Position numbers and translations under genes: made by a program | Origin: Candidatus Marsarchaeota archaeon | GTDB taxonomy: Archaea; Micrarchaeota; Micrarchaeia; Micrarchaeales; Micrarchaeaceae | Direction: 5' to 3' | DNA: 59,046 nt | Assembly: GCA_023485295.1 (NCBI GenBank) | Contig: JAMCZQ010000003.1 | Span: forward strand, 1 to 59,046 | Shown here: positions 34,438-41,672 of the stretch, piece after piece | Layout: every line of letters starts with the position of its first letter | How positions within the stretch are numbered: position 1 is the stretch's first letter | The notes under the pieces: generated by a model | The model's input: only the letters and a program-made list of their open reading frames with translations | Told to the model about the DNA's origin: nothing | The model's database searches: none

Positions 34438-34982
34438 TGAGAAGCACCCTCTATTTTTATTCCAAACTCTTTGCCGAGATATTCTTTTAGTTCCTCCCTG
34501 CCTATCTGCCTGTGCAGCCTTTTTACCTTCGCCCTGGCGCGCTTCCTCAGTTCTGTGCGCAGCCCGGGCCTCTTGAACGAGACGTCAATGTTCATGCCCA
34601 TCATGCCTATTGTCGGGTCGTATTTGACGCCGCTTATGTCTATGTACTCCTTTATGCCGAAATTGACCGTATTTGCTTCTACGTTTTTTTCAGACAGCTT
34701 GTTGTCAACCGCTTCGAAAAGCCTCTTTGCGGTGTCGTATGCTGCTTTGTTCCTGAGCGTTACAAAGGCGCCGATCTTTGCGCCCACCGATATCTTGAAC
34801 GAAGGTATTCGCTTTTTTGATATTGCATCAGACGGGCTTGCGCCAGTTATGAGCTCCAAAAGCTTTTTTGCGTTTGCCTGCTTCTTGTCATCGTTCCCTG
34901 TGCCTATATTGACAACAAGCTTGTTTATCCTTATGGCTTTCATTGGGTTGTCTCGCTGATTTGCATTCTCTTTTCCTTCCAT
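34434..34982 (-). CDS. rpl5: Ribosomal protein uL5
   Basis: This protein of about 182 residues contacts 5S rRNA and tRNA. Landmarks are INKLVVNIGTG at the N terminus, RIPSFKISVGAKIGAFVTLR, FGIKEYIDISGVKYDPTIGMMGM and VSFKRPGLR. I use the Met at 34982, 5 nt after eS4; two more in-frame starts lie upstream and overlap eS4. Confidence 0.95.
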   Translation of the reverse strand: MEGKENANQRDNPMKAIRINKLVVNIGTGNDDKKQANAKKLLELITGASPSDAISKKRIPSFKISVGAKIGAFVTLRNKAAYDTAKRLFEAVDNKLSEKNVEANTVNFGIKEYIDISGVKYDPTIGMMGMNIDVSFKRPGLRTELRKRARAKVKRLHRQIGREELKEYLGKEFGIKIEGASQ

Positions 34983-34987
34983 TAGCA

Positions 34988-35674
34988 TCACCCAACTACT
35001 ATTATGTTATTGACTATGGTGTCAAACTTGTTGCCGTCTTCTTCCTCAACTGTAGCAAGGGCGTTCACATGCATGTTGCCTTTCGTAAGCGATACGACTT
35101 TGCCGCTGTGGCCTACGTGCACACCGTCTATGACCAGGCATTTTGAGCCAACGCCAAGAGGTATGTGCGACACCGGTTTCCTGCTTTGGTCCAGGACTAT
35201 AGTATCTCCGACTTTGATCTTTTTGTCAGGGGCCTTGAGCACGGTCCCGTCATGGAGCCTAAGCATCACTGAATTTGATTTCCAGACGTATTTGCCAACG
35301 ACTTTGCACTTCCTTGAGGCGTCGCCTTCTTTGGCCTCTTCCAATGCCGCCTGGCCTTTGCTGCTTATTGATACTGCATAGCTTTTCCCAAGGCCTTCTA
35401 TTGCTATCATATCGTTAAGGCCTACGGCATACTTTGGATTTGACACTGTTTTGCCGTTGACCGCTATTTTGTGTGTCTTTACTGCCCTCACTGCTTCTGA
35501 TGAAGAATCCACCAGGCCTGCCTTCTTTAACAGCACGAGCAGTGCTATGGACTTCTGCTTTGAATGCCTCCCTGGAGAGGGCTTTGCTACGTATTTGCTC
35601 TCCTTTCTATGCACGCCGAAGTATTTCGGGGCGTTCAGCGCCTTTATGTGCCTCTTGTTTCCTTTTCTTGCCAT
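34988..35674 (-). CDS. rps4e: Ribosomal protein eS4
   Basis: This small-subunit protein of 228 residues is specific to archaea and eukaryotes. It starts ARKGNKRHIKALNAPKYFGVHRKESKYVAKPSPGRH-like (MARKGNKRHIKALNAP), has an S4-like RNA-binding region (AVNGKTVSNPKYAVGLNDMI) and a C-terminal KOW segment. The Met at 35674 follows the uL24 stop by 5 nt. Confidence 0.95.
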   Translation of the reverse strand: MARKGNKRHIKALNAPKYFGVHRKESKYVAKPSPGRHSKQKSIALLVLLKKAGLVDSSSEAVRAVKTHKIAVNGKTVSNPKYAVGLNDMIAIEGLGKSYAVSISSKGQAALEEAKEGDASRKCKVVGKYVWKSNSVMLRLHDGTVLKAPDKKIKVGDTIVLDQSRKPVSHIPLGVGSKCLVIDGVHVGHSGKVVSLTKGNMHVNALATVEEEDGNKFDTIVNNIIVVG

Positions 35675-35679
35675 TTGAT

Positions 35680-36084
35680 TCACTTTTCCTTTTCCTCGAC
35701 GCTTGCCTGCTTAGGCGTTGTAGTCGGGGCGTTCAGCTTTTGCGCTCTCCTCTTGTCGCTAAGGTTCAAATCTGTAATGTAAACGTTGCTTATGCTTACA
35801 GGGACTGGCTTCTCCTTTCCCTTTGCATCCTTCCTGCTGTAAGAATCAATGTAAAGCACTGACCTTTTTAGGTCTACGGCGCTCACCTTGCCGGTTGCGC
35901 CCTTTTTCTTTCCGGACATCACCTTTACAGTGTCGCCTTTCCTTACCTGTATGCTTCGCTTTTTTATCTTCAGCTTGGCAGAAAGCTCCTTGCTTATATG
36001 CACATGCGCGAAATGCTGCAGCGCGTGCGCAGGCGCTGTGTGCCTGAATTTTCGCTGCTTTCTCGGCTTGCTGCTTTTGATCAT
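35680..36084 (-). CDS. rpl24: Ribosomal protein uL24
   Basis: This 134-residue protein has the KOW motif (VRKGDTVKVMSGKKKGATGKV) and an N-terminal SSKPRKQRKFRHTAPAHALQHF typical of archaea. Its ATG overlaps the uL14 stop by one base. The C-terminal tail, APTTTPKQASVEEKEK, is variable. Confidence 0.95.
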   Translation of the reverse strand: MIKSSKPRKQRKFRHTAPAHALQHFAHVHISKELSAKLKIKKRSIQVRKGDTVKVMSGKKKGATGKVSAVDLKRSVLYIDSYSRKDAKGKEKPVPVSISNVYITDLNLSDKRRAQKLNAPTTTPKQASVEEKEK

Positions 36085-36482
36085 TAAACCACTCTTGAGG
36101 CTATTCCGGCCAATTTTATGTAACGCTCTATGACCTCTCGCGCCATTGCGCCCTTGACTTCGGTCGCAACAGGAAGGTTTGCGTCATTTATCAGTATTGC
36201 TGCGTTGTCCTCGAATTTAACGTGCATGCCGTTTGCGCGCCGAATCGACTTTCGCTGCCTTATTATGACTGCGCGCACTTTCTTCTTTATGTATTGAGGC
36301 GAGCCGCTTTTTACGCTCGCTATTACTATGTCGCCTATGCCATTTGAGGCCATTCTCTTGTGCGCGCCTGCTTTTCCTATCTTGTTTATTATCATTAGGG
36401 TCTTTGCGCCGCTGTTGTCAGCGCACGTTAGTATGCTGCCAGGCACAAGGGTCTTTGATATTTTAGTGGCGATGCCTTTCAT
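36084..36482 (-). CDS. rpl14: Ribosomal protein uL14
   Basis: This 132-residue protein shows ILTCADNSGAKTLMIINKIG and GDIVIASVKSGSPQYIKKKVRAVIIRQ, the core of uL14. It lies 2 nt after uS17 and overlaps uL24 by one base. Confidence 0.96.
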   Translation of the reverse strand: MKGIATKISKTLVPGSILTCADNSGAKTLMIINKIGKAGAHKRMASNGIGDIVIASVKSGSPQYIKKKVRAVIIRQRKSIRRANGMHVKFEDNAAILINDANLPVATEVKGAMAREVIERYIKLAGIASRVV

Positions 36483-36484
36483 TG

Positions 36485-36781
36485 TTATTCACCGGATTTT
36501 TTCACTATTTTTGTAACAACATACGACTTGGTTTTGCTAAGCCTGCGGCAGCCTTCTATTATTACCGTGTCCCCGAGCGCCGCGCCCACGCACGCGGGGT
36601 TGTACGCAGGTATGCGCGAGGACCTCCTTAGGGACCTCTCATACTTGTTCAGAAAAGTTGTATACGCTCTGGATATTATAACGGTCTTTGCGGCTTTATC
36701 GCTAACCACAATCCCTTCAAGACTGCTTCCATGCGTCTTAAGGTTGCCGTGTATCGGGCATTTAGGGTCTTCGCATTCCAA
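36485..36781 (-). CDS. rps17: Ribosomal protein uS17
   Basis: This 98-residue protein has an N-terminal CEDPKCPIHGNLKTHG, an archaeal feature with two cysteines and a histidine that could bind zinc, and an OB fold with GTVIIS-like and LGDTVIIEGCRRLSKTKSYVV segments. Following the archaeal order it comes after rnp1, but here a 122-bp gap with no other gene separates them, which may hold an additional promoter. Confidence 0.95.
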   Translation of the reverse strand: MECEDPKCPIHGNLKTHGSSLEGIVVSDKAAKTVIISRAYTTFLNKYERSLRRSSRIPAYNPACVGAALGDTVIIEGCRRLSKTKSYVVTKIVKKSGE

Positions 36782-36903
36782 TTAATCACTTCAAATTGCT
36801 AAAAAGCATGCATTACGCTGCTTGCTTGCACACGCGTGTCTCTCAAGAGAGCCTTGTAGACATTACAATTTGCGTTTATTATTATAGAGCAAATATATAA
36901 AAG

Positions 36904-37236
36904 TTATGCGCTTCGCGCTTTGTAGAACTTAAGCCCCTTTTCTATGCGCTCATGCGGCCTGAACAGGATCTCTGCGCCGCGCACTATGAAGCGCTTCCTT
37001 CCTGAGATGAACGCGAATTTCGAGCCAGACTTTGGCATCGCCACAATGCCTTCATCGTATTTCTTTATGTATAGCATATTCTTTGTTTCGTCGATAACAG
37101 TTCCCTTCATGTGCCTGCGCTGCTTTTCGGGGCTCTCGAGCACCTCGACCTTCAGGCCTATGAGCTCATGAAGAACTATGTTCCTGTTTGTGTAATGCGC
37201 TTTCGCTTCCGGTGTTTTTTTGCTAAAGGTCTTCAT
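36904..37236 (-). CDS. rnp1: RNase P protein component 1 (Rpp29/Pop4)
   Basis: This 110-residue subunit of archaeal RNase P helps cut the 5' leader from tRNA precursors. The Sm-like fold shows as HELIGLKVEVLESPEKQRRHMKGTVIDETKNMLYI and ISGRKRFIVRGAEILFRPHERI. In many archaea rnp1 sits just before uS17, as here. Neither RNase P RNA nor other protein subunits lie in this window. Confidence 0.93.
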   Translation of the reverse strand: MKTFSKKTPEAKAHYTNRNIVLHELIGLKVEVLESPEKQRRHMKGTVIDETKNMLYIKKYDEGIVAMPKSGSKFAFISGRKRFIVRGAEILFRPHERIEKGLKFYKARSA

Positions 37237-37240
37237 GCGA

Positions 37241-37582
37241 TTATCCTTGCTTTTGCGAACCGCTTTCCACCATGTCTGTTATCCATGGTATGCGCACGTC
37301 GGTGCCGTTGAAAGCCTCGAAACCTATGTATATCCCATAAAGCCATACCAGTATCGCGAGGACTTCCCCGATTATTGGCATCAGGAAGAAGATGCCGTCC
37401 AGTATTAGCATTATGACTCCGAGTATTATTGCTTGTATGGAATGCTTCCGCAGCCTGGCGTCTGTCTTTGCAAGCGTGAGATATAGCACAATGCCAGATA
37501 TTATCGTGAATACGTAAGCCAGCAGATAAAGGGGCCGGTTGTCCCTGATTGCAGCTTTTGCATTCACTTTTGAACCTGCCAT
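37241..37582 (-). CDS. DUF4870-like small membrane protein
   Basis: This 113-residue protein has three hydrophobic segments (about residues 18-38, 50-66, 70-88) separated by short charged loops, as in the DUF4870/Tic20-like family of small membrane proteins. Its function is unknown. It precedes rnp1 by 4 nt and follows the DUF373 gene by 4 nt, so these membrane-protein genes are transcribed with the ribosomal cluster. Confidence 0.7.
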   Translation of the reverse strand: MAGSKVNAKAAIRDNRPLYLLAYVFTIISGIVLYLTLAKTDARLRKHSIQAIILGVIMLILDGIFFLMPIIGEVLAILVWLYGIYIGFEAFNGTDVRIPWITDMVESGSQKQG

Positions 37583-37586
37583 AAGA

Positions 37587-38807
37587 TCATCTTATTATTA
37601 TCCTGTCGGATACGTTTGTAACGCGATCCACGTCAAACCTTAATGTCGAGCCGTAGTCTGTTTTCACAAGCATATAGCCCTTGCGCGAGTCAACGCTAGT
37701 GACTTTGCCTATGTACGCGCCTATCTCGTTTATCACGTTCTTGTCCTTGAGCTTGGCCCTCCTTATCGATATGCGCTTGAGCCTGGTGCTTAGGTATGAT
37801 ACCAGATAGCCTATTATTATAGCTACGACGCTGTAAAGAAGGAGCTGCGAGAAGTATATCTGGCCTATGAACCATTCGGCTACGAAATACACAAGCGCAA
37901 GGGTTATTACGGCGTAGCCTATGTATGTGCCCTGGTTTATTGCGCGGTATTTGTAGTTCCTGCTCTCCAAATCGATAAGCCTTCCTACAAGGTATATGAC
38001 AAGGCTTATCGGCAGCAGAAGCAGCATCCCTTCTACGAAATACGATCCCTGCACCAAGGTGTTTGAAGTTATAAGAACAGAATGCTGGTACGACCCGTAT
38101 CCGACTATTATGCTGAGTATGAAAAATATTACCGAAGCGACGTACAGAAGAAACGTAACCCTGCTCACGCTGAAGCCGAAGCCCTTGAATGACGATATTA
38201 TGTAATCTTCCAGGCCGAACCCCTTTATGAGAAGGTACAGGCCTATTAAGGCTACCGGAAACTGCCAGCCAAGCCTAAGATAATAGCTTATCGCAAAAAG
38301 CAAAAGCAGCACAGCCGGTATGCCGAATACGACTCTGGCGTAGTGCGGCTCTTTCAGCTTTTCTATTATGGTGAAGTAGGTGTTTTCGAACTGCTCCGCC
38401 TGCTTCATCCTTACAAGGTCTACGCTGTTGACCTTCAGCCTGCTTTTCAGTATAGGCAGGACGCGCTGGTCGCTTTGGCCATCGGTAACCAGCACGCACG
38501 CGTCAGGCCTGAAGCGCTCTATAAGCATGTCTATCTGCCTGGAAAGCTCAGCGTCTGCATTGAACCCCTCGTCCTCGGCGCCGGTTATCGTCGCAACCCT
38601 TACGCTGTTCCCGCTGGATTTAAGCTCGTCGAATTTCCTGACCGCCTCGAACATTGTATTCGCGTCTGTTTCCTGCGGATCCGCCAATGCAAGCTTTGAG
38701 GCTGCCTTTAGTATGTCGTTTCTGCCTACTACGGGGCCGCTTATTTTGGTCTTCCTGTAAAGGTCGTTGTCGATATCTACGGCAAGCACCAGCAGTCTTT
38801 CACTCAT
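37587..38807 (-). CDS. DUF373 family membrane protein
   Basis: This 406-residue protein has a cytoplasmic N domain (about 1-145) with LVLAVDIDNDLYRK, VATITGAEDEGFNAD and VLVTDGQSDQRVLP, then about seven membrane segments and a soluble C-terminal domain. This matches the archaeal DUF373 family, whose N domain resembles a nucleotide or phosphate-binding fold through its Asp-rich loops. The function is unknown. It heads the unit leading into rnp1 and the ribosomal genes. Confidence 0.85.
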   Translation of the reverse strand: MSERLLVLAVDIDNDLYRKTKISGPVVGRNDILKAASKLALADPQETDANTMFEAVRKFDELKSSGNSVRVATITGAEDEGFNADAELSRQIDMLIERFRPDACVLVTDGQSDQRVLPILKSRLKVNSVDLVRMKQAEQFENTYFTIIEKLKEPHYARVVFGIPAVLLLLFAISYYLRLGWQFPVALIGLYLLIKGFGLEDYIISSFKGFGFSVSRVTFLLYVASVIFFILSIIVGYGSYQHSVLITSNTLVQGSYFVEGMLLLLPISLVIYLVGRLIDLESRNYKYRAINQGTYIGYAVITLALVYFVAEWFIGQIYFSQLLLYSVVAIIIGYLVSYLSTRLKRISIRRAKLKDKNVINEIGAYIGKVTSVDSRKGYMLVKTDYGSTLRFDVDRVTNVSDRIIIR

Positions 38808-38966
38808 ACAGTATCAGATAAATATGCACTACATAAATTAAAAAGCTATCACAACGTTTAGATTTACGGAGCGTGCATGCCTGCTGCACTTGCAATTAAA
38901 AGGGCTCATGCGATCCTAGCATTTCGGTATCAAAGGGCTTGTTCCGTGCAAGCCGCGCTCCTGCCT

Positions 38967-39221
38967 TTATTGCCTTTCCTCATGCATTCCCATTTCGCTC
39001 TTTGATTTAATGCGGGCAGACGCGTACTCTCCATACTCCTTCAGCATTGACTCGGCCCTTGCCCTCTTCAGCTCCATGTAGGCGTCAAGCTCCTCCTTCC
39101 TTATGCGCGTCATCATGTTGCCCTCCTTTATGACAACGAATGTGCCCTCCACAGGCTTTGAGAGTTCTTCCAGGAGCTTCTCCCTGTCGAAATGCCTGTA
39201 ATACCATATCCTTATGCCCAT
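38967..39221 (-). CDS. Hypothetical 84-residue charged protein
   Basis: This protein starts MGIRIWYYRHFDREKLLEEL and is mostly helical, with many Glu, Arg and Lys. I recognise no family. It is 4 nt after the next gene upstream (39226-39555) on the same strand, and with the 35-residue gene forms a three-gene unit of small proteins. Both neighbours are equally small, so a complex is possible but unproven. Confidence 0.65.
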   Translation of the reverse strand: MGIRIWYYRHFDREKLLEELSKPVEGTFVVIKEGNMMTRIRKEELDAYMELKRARAESMLKEYGEYASARIKSKSEMGMHEERQ

Positions 39222-39225
39222 GGTA

Positions 39226-39555
39226 TCACTTCCTGAAGTTTATGTAGCTTACAAGTGTGCCGTAGGTGCTGTCAACGTTCTTTTTTATGTACTTTGCAAC
39301 CTCGTCAGGTTCCTTGTCGTCGTGAAACCTTGCCTTTACCATGAAGCCAGCAGGGCCTTCGGTGACATACACCTCCAGAACATCGTCAAGCGCGACAAGC
39401 CTCTCGGCAAGGTCGTTTATGTCAATGTTCGGCTTGGGCTTTATAAGGAAGAACCTGTGATAGGTCTTGCCGTTCCTTTTCACCACGAAGAACTTCTTCT
39501 GGTCGCGCACGCGACGCCGCGCAGCGCTTTCGCTCCCTATGCCGTTATGATCCAT
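39226..39555 (-). CDS. Hypothetical 109-residue protein with a RAM-like segment
   Basis: The first 25 residues are basic. The remainder, about 30-109 (NGKTYHRFFLIKPKPNIDINDLAERLVALDDVLEVYVTEGPAGFMVKARF), resembles the beta-alpha-beta layout of the RAM ligand-binding domain of Lrp-type regulators, but no helix-turn-helix is present. It could be a stand-alone RAM protein. This assignment is by eye and uncertain. Confidence 0.65.
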   Translation of the reverse strand: MDHNGIGSESAARRRVRDQKKFFVVKRNGKTYHRFFLIKPKPNIDINDLAERLVALDDVLEVYVTEGPAGFMVKARFHDDKEPDEVAKYIKKNVDSTYGTLVSYINFRK

Positions 39556-39573
39556 TTTCCCACCTATTAAGCA

Positions 39574-39681
39574 TTATTCATCGGCCCAGACGAACTGCCA
39601 GCTGTTCTCAGAGATCTTTACTACCTTCACAGGCCTGTTGTCGTTGTCCACTTTTTCGCTTTTCTTTCCGAACCCAAACAT
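39574..39681 (-). CDS. Small protein, 35 residues
   Basis: The frame encodes MFGFGKKSEKVDNDNRPVKV and continues VKISENSWQFVWADE. GAGTG lies just upstream of the ATG. It is 18 nt before the next small gene on the same strand and appears to head that unit. The composition looks coding and no competing frame covers it, but the length alone makes it uncertain. Confidence 0.5.
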   Translation of the reverse strand: MFGFGKKSEKVDNDNRPVKVVKISENSWQFVWADE

Positions 39682-39729
39682 GCACACTCATCTCTAATCC
39701 TATTAATCATTCAAGAAAAGATGTACTGC

Positions 39730-39819
39730 GCCGGGGTGGGGTAGTGGTAGGGTGTAAAAAAAACAGAGTGTGAAAAAGCACAATTGCTTCCTTGCATCTT
39801 TATCTCCCCGGCCCAAACA
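39730..39819 (+). ncRNA. Candidate single-hairpin H/ACA-like guide RNA
   Basis: A structured element lies in an intergenic gap. The lower stem is GCCGGGG (39730-39736) with CCCCGGC (39806-39812), a perfect 7-bp GC helix. The upper stem is AGGGTGTAA (39749-39757) with TTGCATCTT (39792-39800), 9 bp including three G-U pairs. The two are separated by internal loops of 12 nt (5') and 5 nt (3'), the layout of a pseudouridylation pocket. The apex has AAGCA-CAAT-TGCTT. The trinucleotide ACA at 39817-39819 lies 16 nt from the upper stem, within the spacing expected for an ACA box. The 5' 20 nt also resemble a tRNA D-arm, but there is no T-arm. TATTAATC near 39700 could be a promoter. Confidence 0.4.
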
Positions 39820-39854
39820 TCCTTGATTAGTATTATGGAATGACGTAGCTAAAT

Positions 39855-40030
39855 AGCTTATCCAATAAATATATATAAAATTTTAAATATATAGATAAAA
39901 TTAAGGATATAATGCAGATATATGGTTAATTATATTATGAATAGAAAAGCGAATGAGCAGAGATGTGGATTATTATAAATTTTATAACTATAAAAGCATT
40001 TAAATATTATATTATTAAAATATTATAACG
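39855..40030. other. AT-rich intergenic block
   Basis: This block is overwhelmingly A and T, with runs such as AATATATATAAAATTTTAAAT. It includes likely TATA boxes (TTTAAATA near 40000) for the regulator gene at 40038. No coding frame or clear iteron set is visible. It separates the H/ACA-like element from the regulator. Easily melted DNA of this kind can be a promoter region, a replication-origin element or just a spacer. Confidence 0.35.
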
Positions 40031-40037
40031 GATATGG

Positions 40038-41399
40038 ATGGCCAGGGCTAGAAGCATAAAGGCTCCAAAGGAAGTAATGAAGGTTTTCGAAGAGCTGCAG
40101 GAATCAAGCAAGTCACGGCTGTCGCTGCTTTATATAAAAGGCAACTACTACGTAAACGAGACTGCAACGCAATTTTCCGAGGAGAAGAATAGGAAGGTGA
40201 CTGTCTCAAGATACATAGGGAAAATAGAGCCTGACGGCAGGTTCGTCGAAGCCAGGCACAGAAAAAAGGAGACAAAAGTCAAGAATATAACGGAACTCAT
40301 TGCTGCAAAGAAATCAGAGGAAGATAGCAACAGCATTTTGTATCCTGACGATATAGACCTGAAGCTGCTGGAAATGCTCAGCGCCAACGGCAGGGCGCCA
40401 GTAGCAGAGCTTTCAAAGGCTCTGGGGCTAAGCCAGGCTGCATGCAAATACAGGATACAAAGGCTGGAAAAAAGGTACGGCATAAGCTATACGGTAGAAG
40501 TAGGGCCAAGACCTTTCAATTTCTTCAGGTACGTCGCATTTGTAAGGTTCGGCAGGGACAAGCCAGACATCGAAGCGTTGAGAAAGGTTATAGCGCGCGA
40601 GCCGCTGGTGCAGCTGGCGCTGTCACTTAAAGGCAGCCATGACTTTTTCCTCTACATGCTTGCGGAGAACACGCAACTTCTTGAAGACGCGATATACAGA
40701 ATGAGGTCGGATCCTGCAATCTCAAGATACAAGGCGTATTGGAACGTGACATACGTATCCAGGGCATACGGATACTTGCCATTAAGACAGGAGTTTATAG
40801 AAACACTTAGTGAAAAGGTCTGGCGCAGGAGCAAGGAGCATCCAAGAAAGCTTCCAGACCAGCTTCTTGAAAGGGAATACCTTGTATTAAGCGAGCTCAA
40901 CAAGGACGGCAGAGTAAGCTTTGTGGATCTGGATAAAAGGTTAAAACTCAATCCTGGTGCATCTGACTACACTTATAACAGATTAGTAGAAAAAGGGATG
41001 ATAGAACGAATAACAATCAACATGGAAAAGCCGCAGATGAAATATCCTGCGTTGTTTGTAGTTAAGCAGCCAGACATCAACACTTTCAACATCCACAGGA
41101 ACGAGTTTATGGCAAAGCTCATCGCTCTTCCTAAAACACCTTCAAACACAACATGTTTGGAAGGCGATATGGGTTCTCCTTACAGTCTTGTCTACATAAT
41201 GCCCATCTACGCAACCACAGAATCGGCAATAAAAGCTATATCTGACATGTCAAAACAGAGCACAAAGGACATCAGGGACTACATAATAATCGATACAATA
41301 ATAGGCTCTTTAGGGTTCAGAAGAGCTCCTCCGGAAATAACTAACCAGTACAAATACCTTACCAAAAACCAGCAATTAAAAGAATCAGACAAATATTAA
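40038..41399 (+). CDS. Double winged-helix Lrp/AsnC-like regulator
   Basis: This 453-residue protein has an N-terminal segment (about 25-75: YVNETATQFSEEKNRKVTVSRYIGKIEPDGRF), similar to segments seen at the start of some archaeal transposases and regulators. An AsnC-type helix-turn-helix follows (about 110-160: VAELSKALGLSQAACKYRIQRL), then a ligand-domain-like part, a second winged helix (about 280-330) and a C-terminal part. The target is unknown. From about nucleotide 40930 onward the gene looks more AT-rich by eye than before, and 25 nt of the 3' part are repeated after the gene. A recombined C-terminal half is possible. Confidence 0.75.
   Translation: MARARSIKAPKEVMKVFEELQESSKSRLSLLYIKGNYYVNETATQFSEEKNRKVTVSRYIGKIEPDGRFVEARHRKKETKVKNITELIAAKKSEEDSNSILYPDDIDLKLLEMLSANGRAPVAELSKALGLSQAACKYRIQRLEKRYGISYTVEVGPRPFNFFRYVAFVRFGRDKPDIEALRKVIAREPLVQLALSLKGSHDFFLYMLAENTQLLEDAIYRMRSDPAISRYKAYWNVTYVSRAYGYLPLRQEFIETLSEKVWRRSKEHPRKLPDQLLEREYLVLSELNKDGRVSFVDLDKRLKLNPGASDYTYNRLVEKGMIERITINMEKPQMKYPALFVVKQPDINTFNIHRNEFMAKLIALPKTPSNTTCLEGDMGSPYSLVYIMPIYATTESAIKAISDMSKQSTKDIRDYIIIDTIIGSLGFRRAPPEITNQYKYLTKNQQLKESDKY
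41112..41136 (+). repeat. 25-bp direct repeat, copy 1 (inside the regulator gene)
   Basis: The 25 bases from GCAAAGCTCATCGCTCTTCC to TAAAA match copy 2 (41528-41552) exactly. Here they encode AKLIALPK in the regulator reading frame. The copies are 416 bp apart, measured start to start. Confidence 0.9.
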
Positions 41400-41477
41400 T
41401 CCATTTTTAGTCTCCGCCGCTGCCTCCCATTATTATCGCCAAATATTTATATTTCACAGCAAAATGGAACTGATGTG

Positions 41478-41590
41478 TTTAAATACCTTTTTGTAATTCT
41501 GTATGTAGAAATGTAAACCATAAAAAAGCAAAGCTCATCGCTCTTCCTAAAATCACGCGAATATAATAAGCCCTAAAGGCAGTGTGGGCT
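41478..41590 (+). other. TATA box plus hairpin in the gap after the regulator, possible small RNA
   Basis: TTTAAATA (41478-41485), followed by CCTTT, resembles the motif at 126-137 and would give a transcript start near 41510. Downstream lie the second repeat copy and a 5-bp inverted repeat, AGCCC (41569-41573) with GGGCT (41586-41590). There is no reading frame of note. Transcription here would include the repeat and read toward the primase gene, antisense to its 3' end. Confidence 0.25.
41528..41552 (+). repeat. 25-bp direct repeat, copy 2 (downstream of the regulator gene)
   Basis: This exact copy of 41112-41136 is followed by different sequence (TCACGCGAATATAA rather than CACCTTC). If read in the same frame as copy 1 it would end five codons later, after KITRI. 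It may be the old 3' end of the regulator gene or a duplicated scrap left by recombination. Confidence 0.9.
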
Positions 41591-41672
41591 CATCGGTTTC
41601 GTTGCGATAATGCCAATATCCAAAACGCAGAGCAAACAATATTATGTGAACTGTGCAGCGAGAGCAAATCCT

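Noticed and set aside
39730-39815. A functional tRNA or a split tRNA 5' half
   Set aside because: The acceptor stem and D-loop consensus are tempting, but D-stem pairing fails, no T-arm is present and I found no matching 3' half. The H/ACA-like layout fits better.
39855-40030. Replication origin
   Set aside because: The stretch is AT-rich and near priS, but no Orc1/Cdc6 gene or clear repeated origin boxes are present.
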